The position numbers and the translations under genes were made by a program. A stretch of DNA of 64,000 nucleotides from Nocardioides sp. BGMRC 2183. GTDB lineage: Bacteria > Actinomycetota > Actinomycetes > Propionibacteriales > Nocardioidaceae. Where the stretch lies: positions 18,244 to 82,243 of the forward strand of contig VSSA01000020.1 of assembly GCA_008123405.1 (NCBI GenBank). The letters are read 5' to 3'. The notes under the pieces were generated by a model. That model searched no databases and had not been told where the DNA came from. It was given only the letters and a program-made list of their open reading frames with translations. Positions 61,112 to 64,000 of this stretch are shown here, one piece after another (position 1 is the first letter of the stretch; every line of letters starts with the position of its first letter).

Positions 61112-62612
61112 GCGTCTCCTGACGGACAGCGCCTGCTGCGCCGGTGGCAGTGGTGGGCAGCGTGTGCACGGCAGCCGCTGCGGAGGCAGCCGCGTCCAGC
61201 GCTGTGCCCTCGGCCGCACGGTGCCGGCGGATCGCGACCACGGCGAGCAGGATGCCGAGCGCACTGATCGCCACCATGAGCCACGAGGCGGCGGCGAGCC
61301 CCGAGGCGAGCGCGTCGGCGGCACTGGCCCCGCTGTCGAGCTGCTCGACTTGGACGCTGGCGTAGATGCTCGCCGCCAAGGCGGTGGCGACGGCGGCGCC
61401 GACGTACCGTGCCATGTTGGAGACGCCGGAGGCCTCGCCGACCTGCTCCTGAGGCACACAGGCGGTCGCGGCCGACGACGACGGACCGTTGGACAGACCC
61501 ATGCCGACCGCGATCGCCAGGATCGGCAGCAGGAACGCGAGGTAGGCCCAGGACGCGTCGGCCAGCCCGATGCCGACGAATCCCGCGGTCATCACGACGA
61601 AGCCGAGCCCGATCACCTGGCGCGGACCCATCCGGTTGGCGAGCCGCGGGACGAACGGCGCGACCACGACCAGGCCGATCGTGGCCGGGAGGGTCGCGAT
61701 GCCCGCCTGCAGTGGGCTGAACCCGAGCGCAGACGGGTCCTGGAAGTAGAGGCTGAGCAGGTACATCAGGCCGTTGATCGTGCCGGCGCCGATCAGGATG
61801 CAGACCGTCGCCCCGACCAGGATCCGGTTGCGCAGCAGCCCGAGATCGAGCAGAGGTACGGCGACCCGCCGCTCGGTGAGCACGAAGAGAGCGCCGGCGA
61901 CGATCGAGGCGCCGAAGCAGCCCAAGGTCGCCGCGGAGAGCCAGCCCCAATCACCGCTCTTGGTGAACCCGTAGATCAGCGGCACCAGGGTGAGCGCGAC
62001 CAGCAGAGTGCCGAGGTAGTCGATCGAACGGGGCCTGCCCTCGTCACGCGACTCGGCGATCGTCGCGTAGGTCAGCGCCATGCAGATCACCGCGACCCCG
62101 GCGTCGATCCAGAACAGGCCCTGCCAACCAGTGAGGTCGACGAGCACGCCGCCGAGCAGTGGTCCGGCCGCGGCACCCACCGCGGCAGCGGCGCCCCACA
62201 GTGAGACGTACTTCAGGCGTTGGTCTCCGGAGGTCGCGACGGTGAGCAGGCTGAGCCCGCACGCCAAGATCGTCGACCCGGCCGCACCCTGGATGACCCG
62301 CCCGGCGATCACCATGCCTCCGCTCTGCGCGAGGGCGATGAGCACGCAGGAGCCGACGAAGAGCGCGAGTCCGAGCTGGAAGATCCGCTTCCTGCCGAAG
62401 ACATCGCCGAGCGAGCCGGAGGTGATGATGACCGCGGCGCCCACCAACGAGTAGCCGGTCACCGCCCATTGCAGGGTGTCGACCCCCATCCCGCTGTCCG
62501 CGCTGATCGCCGGCAGGAGGATGCTCACCGCCGAGGTGTTGGCGTTGACCACGAGTGTCGAGAGGCAGGTGGCGGCCAACACCCCACCGGTAGAGACCGC
62601 GCTCCCCGCCAT
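61107..62612 (-). CDS. EmrB/QacA-type MFS transporter, 14 segments
   Basis: 501 residues from ATG 62612 with GAGGGGAG upstream. Motif A GSLGDVFGRKRIFQLG, GRVIQGAAGSTILACGLSLL (motif B), GAAAGPLLGGVLVDLTGWQGLFWI (motif C), then segments to about residue 465 and a low-complexity Ala/Thr tail. A drug:H+ antiporter of the DHA2 family. A 15-bp palindrome in its start region (62644-62658) is a likely repressor site, but no regulator gene is next to it. The next gene on the strand is the permease operon. Confidence 0.92.
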   Translation of the reverse strand: MAGSAVSTGGVLAATCLSTLVVNANTSAVSILLPAISADSGMGVDTLQWAVTGYSLVGAAVIITSGSLGDVFGRKRIFQLGLALFVGSCVLIALAQSGGMVIAGRVIQGAAGSTILACGLSLLTVATSGDQRLKYVSLWGAAAAVGAAAGPLLGGVLVDLTGWQGLFWIDAGVAVICMALTYATIAESRDEGRPRSIDYLGTLLVALTLVPLIYGFTKSGDWGWLSAATLGCFGASIVAGALFVLTERRVAVPLLDLGLLRNRILVGATVCILIGAGTINGLMYLLSLYFQDPSALGFSPLQAGIATLPATIGLVVVAPFVPRLANRMGPRQVIGLGFVVMTAGFVGIGLADASWAYLAFLLPILAIAVGMGLSNGPSSSAATACVPQEQVGEASGVSNMARYVGAAVATALAASIYASVQVEQLDSGASAADALASGLAAASWLMVAISALGILLAVVAIRRHRAAEGTALDAAASAAAAVHTLPTTATGAAGAVRQETR

Positions 62613-62643
62613 GGACGACTCCCCTCGACCGGAAGTCACGCTA

Positions 62644-62658
62644 GACCTGTCGCAGGTC
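62644..62658. promoter_or_regulatory. palindrome upstream of the MFS gene
   Basis: GACCTG-TCG-CAGGTC is a perfect 6-3-6 palindrome 32 bases upstream of the MFS start, preceded by CTA, a plausible operator overlapping the promoter. No dedicated regulator gene is adjacent. Confidence 0.55.
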
Positions 62659-62719
62659 CAGCGCCATCCCCGAAATCAGGTGGTCGGAGGAGGCAGTACG
62701 TCGGTCCGGGACCGCGCCG

Positions 62720-63172
62720 CTAGGACGTGTTGCTGAGCCTCATGTGGAGCAACGGATACGGCCGACCGGCCTCGTCGGTCTCGCTGCGACCGACGACCTC
62801 GAATCCGCGGTGTGCGTAGAAGCCCGCAGCTGAGACGTTCTGCTCGTTGACATCAACCTTCGTGGCGCCGTGTTCTCTGATCGCATGGGTGAGAAGCGCC
62901 GTGCCGATTCCCCCGTCGCGTTGCGTCGCATCGACGAACAGCATCTCCAGCGTTCCGTCGAGCACACCCGAGAATCCCACCGGTCGACCATCACGCTCTG
63001 CGACGAAGAGGGTGACTGCCGGAAAGTAGTCGGACTGCAGCTTCGCCTCGATCTCGTCACGATCCGCTTCTGCAAGGAAGTCGTGCGTCGCGTCCACGGC
63101 GCCACGCCAGATCGCAACGAGTTCCGGATACTCCGCAGCTCCGATCGAGGGTCGAATGCTCAACACGGACAC
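62720..63172 (-). CDS. GNAT acetyltransferase, YjaB-like
   Basis: 150 residues from GTG 63172, preceded by GGAGAGG. ELVAIWRGAVDATHDFL at the start, acetyl-CoA motif QRDGGIGTALLTHAI, and VDVNEQNVSAAGFYAHRGFEVVGRSETDEAGRPYPLLHMRL at the end match the YjaB group closely (DVNEQN...GFY...GRSE.D..G.PYPLLHM). Acetylates a small molecule, substrate unknown. ATGs further upstream are in frame but lack a ribosome site. Convergent with nothing; the next gene leftward (MFS) is on the same strand. Confidence 0.9.
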   Translation of the reverse strand: MSVLSIRPSIGAAEYPELVAIWRGAVDATHDFLAEADRDEIEAKLQSDYFPAVTLFVAERDGRPVGFSGVLDGTLEMLFVDATQRDGGIGTALLTHAIREHGATKVDVNEQNVSAAGFYAHRGFEVVGRSETDEAGRPYPLLHMRLSNTS

Positions 63173-63264
63173 CGTAGGAACCTCTCCGGGAGATATCGGC
63201 CCCAGCATTCCAGAGAGCACGTTGGCGGGCGAAGACGCAGTCCTCGCCTAGCAGGGCGGACCTC

Positions 63265-63435
63265 CTACTCCCGCGGCTCGTCCCCTCTGTCCGACCCGTC
63301 GCCCTCACTCTGCTCACTCTCCTCGTCCTCATGCAGCGGCGACTCGGGCTCGGAGGCGATCTGGGTCTGCGGGTCGTCCTGCGGGTTCCTGCCGGGATCG
63401 CTCAGCGGACGGCTGTTCGATGACATCTCCATCAT
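63265..63435 (-). CDS. small acidic protein, unknown
   Basis: 56 residues from ATG 63435 (ATG 63426 is the alternative). Composition is extreme: after NSRPLSDPGRNPQDDPQ the rest is nearly all Glu, Ser, Asp and Gly (SPLHEDEESEQSEGDGSDRGDEPRE). No membrane segment or known motif. It is either a genuine disordered acidic protein or a chance open frame; the codon third positions look coding-like. No clear ribosome site. It lies between the acetyltransferase and the divergent DUF222 gene. Confidence 0.5.
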   Translation of the reverse strand: MMEMSSNSRPLSDPGRNPQDDPQTQIASEPESPLHEDEESEQSEGDGSDRGDEPRE

Positions 63436-63525
63436 GGAAGTGCAGTACCCAGGATCGGGCGACGCAGCGCTTTGTGTCGGGGGTGGTGGGGAGGGTGGTG
63501 GTCATCGAAGGGTGGTGAGCGGCGG

Positions 63526-64000
63526 ATGCTCCAGATCGACGAGACCGGTATCGAGGTCGGGGTGTTGGAGTTGTCCGCGTCGTCGGTGTTGGGGCGGGTG
63601 CGGTCGGCGAAGCAGGCGGAGGAGGCTGCGGAGCGGGCGAAGCTGGTCGCGTGTGTGGACTGGGCCGCGATCCACTCCAGCGACACCTTGGTGGGTCCGG
63701 TTGATTGCTGGCATGAGCAGGAGCTCCCGCTGGGCGGGGAAGGCGCGCCGTGTGTGGCGGAGTTCGCGGTCACCGAGCTCGCTGCCGCACTCGGCGTCTC
63801 CACCCGGTCGGGGCGGGCGTTCTTGGCTGATGCGGTCGAGCTGCGCTACCGCCTCCCCCGGTTGTTCGCGCGGGTGATGGCCGGTGAGGTGCTGGTGTGG
63901 CGGGCCCAACGGGTCGCCCAAGCCACCATGTGTCTGCCGCCCGAGGGCGCTACCTGGGTGGACCGGCAGATCACCCCGTACGCCGACAGTGTGGGTCCGG
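63526..64000 (+). CDS. DUF222 (13E12-family) protein, 5' part, second copy
   Basis: The first 158 residues run off the window edge. LQIDETGIEVGVLELSASSVLGRVRSAKQAEEAAERAKLVACVDWAAIHS and VTELAAALGVSTRSGRAFLADAVELRYRLPRLFARVMAGEVLVWRAQRVAQATMCLPPEGATWVDRQITPYADSVGP are DUF222 sequence. It is not a copy of the gene at 7854: the N-terminal region is of the other common subtype, with ACVDWAAIHS and LPRLFARV. No LexA-like box was seen upstream. An HNH nuclease domain is expected beyond the edge. Confidence 0.88.
   Translation, partial: MLQIDETGIEVGVLELSASSVLGRVRSAKQAEEAAERAKLVACVDWAAIHSSDTLVGPVDCWHEQELPLGGEGAPCVAEFAVTELAAALGVSTRSGRAFLADAVELRYRLPRLFARVMAGEVLVWRAQRVAQATMCLPPEGATWVDRQITPYADSVGP

Overview
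This window is high-GC, gene-dense DNA from an actinobacterium. The gene set is what I would expect of Nocardioides or a close relative in Propionibacteriales: two DUF222/HNH endonuclease genes, a PEP synthase paired with its DUF299 regulator, an MRF-type COG0523 protein behind a Zur-like box, many GTG starts and many oxidoreductase and acyl-CoA genes. The genus is an inference from gene content; there is no rRNA gene to anchor it. I saw no rRNA, tRNA, CRISPR array or intact insertion sequence, and no gene-free gap reaches 300 bases.

Layout. 0-3.6 kb: an oxidoreductase cluster read leftward (partial FAD-linked oxidase, GMC oxidoreductase, small gluconate-2-dehydrogenase-like subunit) with an IclR regulator. 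3.7-9.2 kb: an ABM monooxygenase, TspO, an SDR, an acyl-CoA synthetase, a CYTH protein, then a 162-bp palindromic element and a DUF222/HNH gene under a LexA-like box. 9.3-14.7 kb: a DUF1353 membrane protein, the ppsR-ppsA pair and an MFS exporter. 14.7-19.8 kb: the Zur-boxed MRF-like protein, a small Rho_N-type stress protein, tandem DUF4870 proteins, a hydrolase and a condensation-domain/GNAT fusion. 19.8-23.7 kb: a divergent MarR/MFS pair with a palindromic operator, a thioesterase and two small proteins. 23.8-30.4 kb: 2-hydroxy-acid oxidation genes (GlcD-like oxidase, AEC carrier, D-2-hydroxyacid dehydrogenase, FMN alpha-hydroxyacid oxidase) leading to a galactarate/talarate-type dehydratase and a GntR regulator. 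30.4-34.2 kb: a quinone-oxidoreductase-like protein, an aldo/keto reductase and a two-gene ABC exporter.

34.2-46.4 kb is the core of the window, an aldarate (glucarate/galactarate) uptake and catabolism island. A leftward operon tctC-tctB-tctA-uspA-gudD-like carries a tripartite tricarboxylate-type transporter and a glucarate-dehydratase paralogue. A LysR gene is divergent from it. Next come a secreted metallo-beta-lactamase-fold protein and a rightward operon kdgD-aldehyde dehydrogenase-gudD. Together these would import an aldarate, dehydrate it to 5-keto-4-deoxyglucarate, convert that to 2-oxoglutarate semialdehyde and oxidise it to 2-oxoglutarate. Three start regions in the island (tctC, the metallo-beta-lactamase gene, kdgD) share GGGCTTGGAC, exactly 19 bases, then TAG, which points to one regulon that includes the otherwise unexplained secreted protein.

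46.5-64 kb: a TauE/SafE exporter, a secreted hydrolase, a large secreted amidase, an MFS transporter, arginine/ornithine antiporter plus arginine deiminase, a YbhN-like membrane protein, a META-domain lipoprotein, an operon of APC permease-membrane protein-M20 dipeptidase, an EmrB-type MFS, a YjaB-like acetyltransferase, a tiny acidic protein, and a second DUF222 gene that runs off the right edge.
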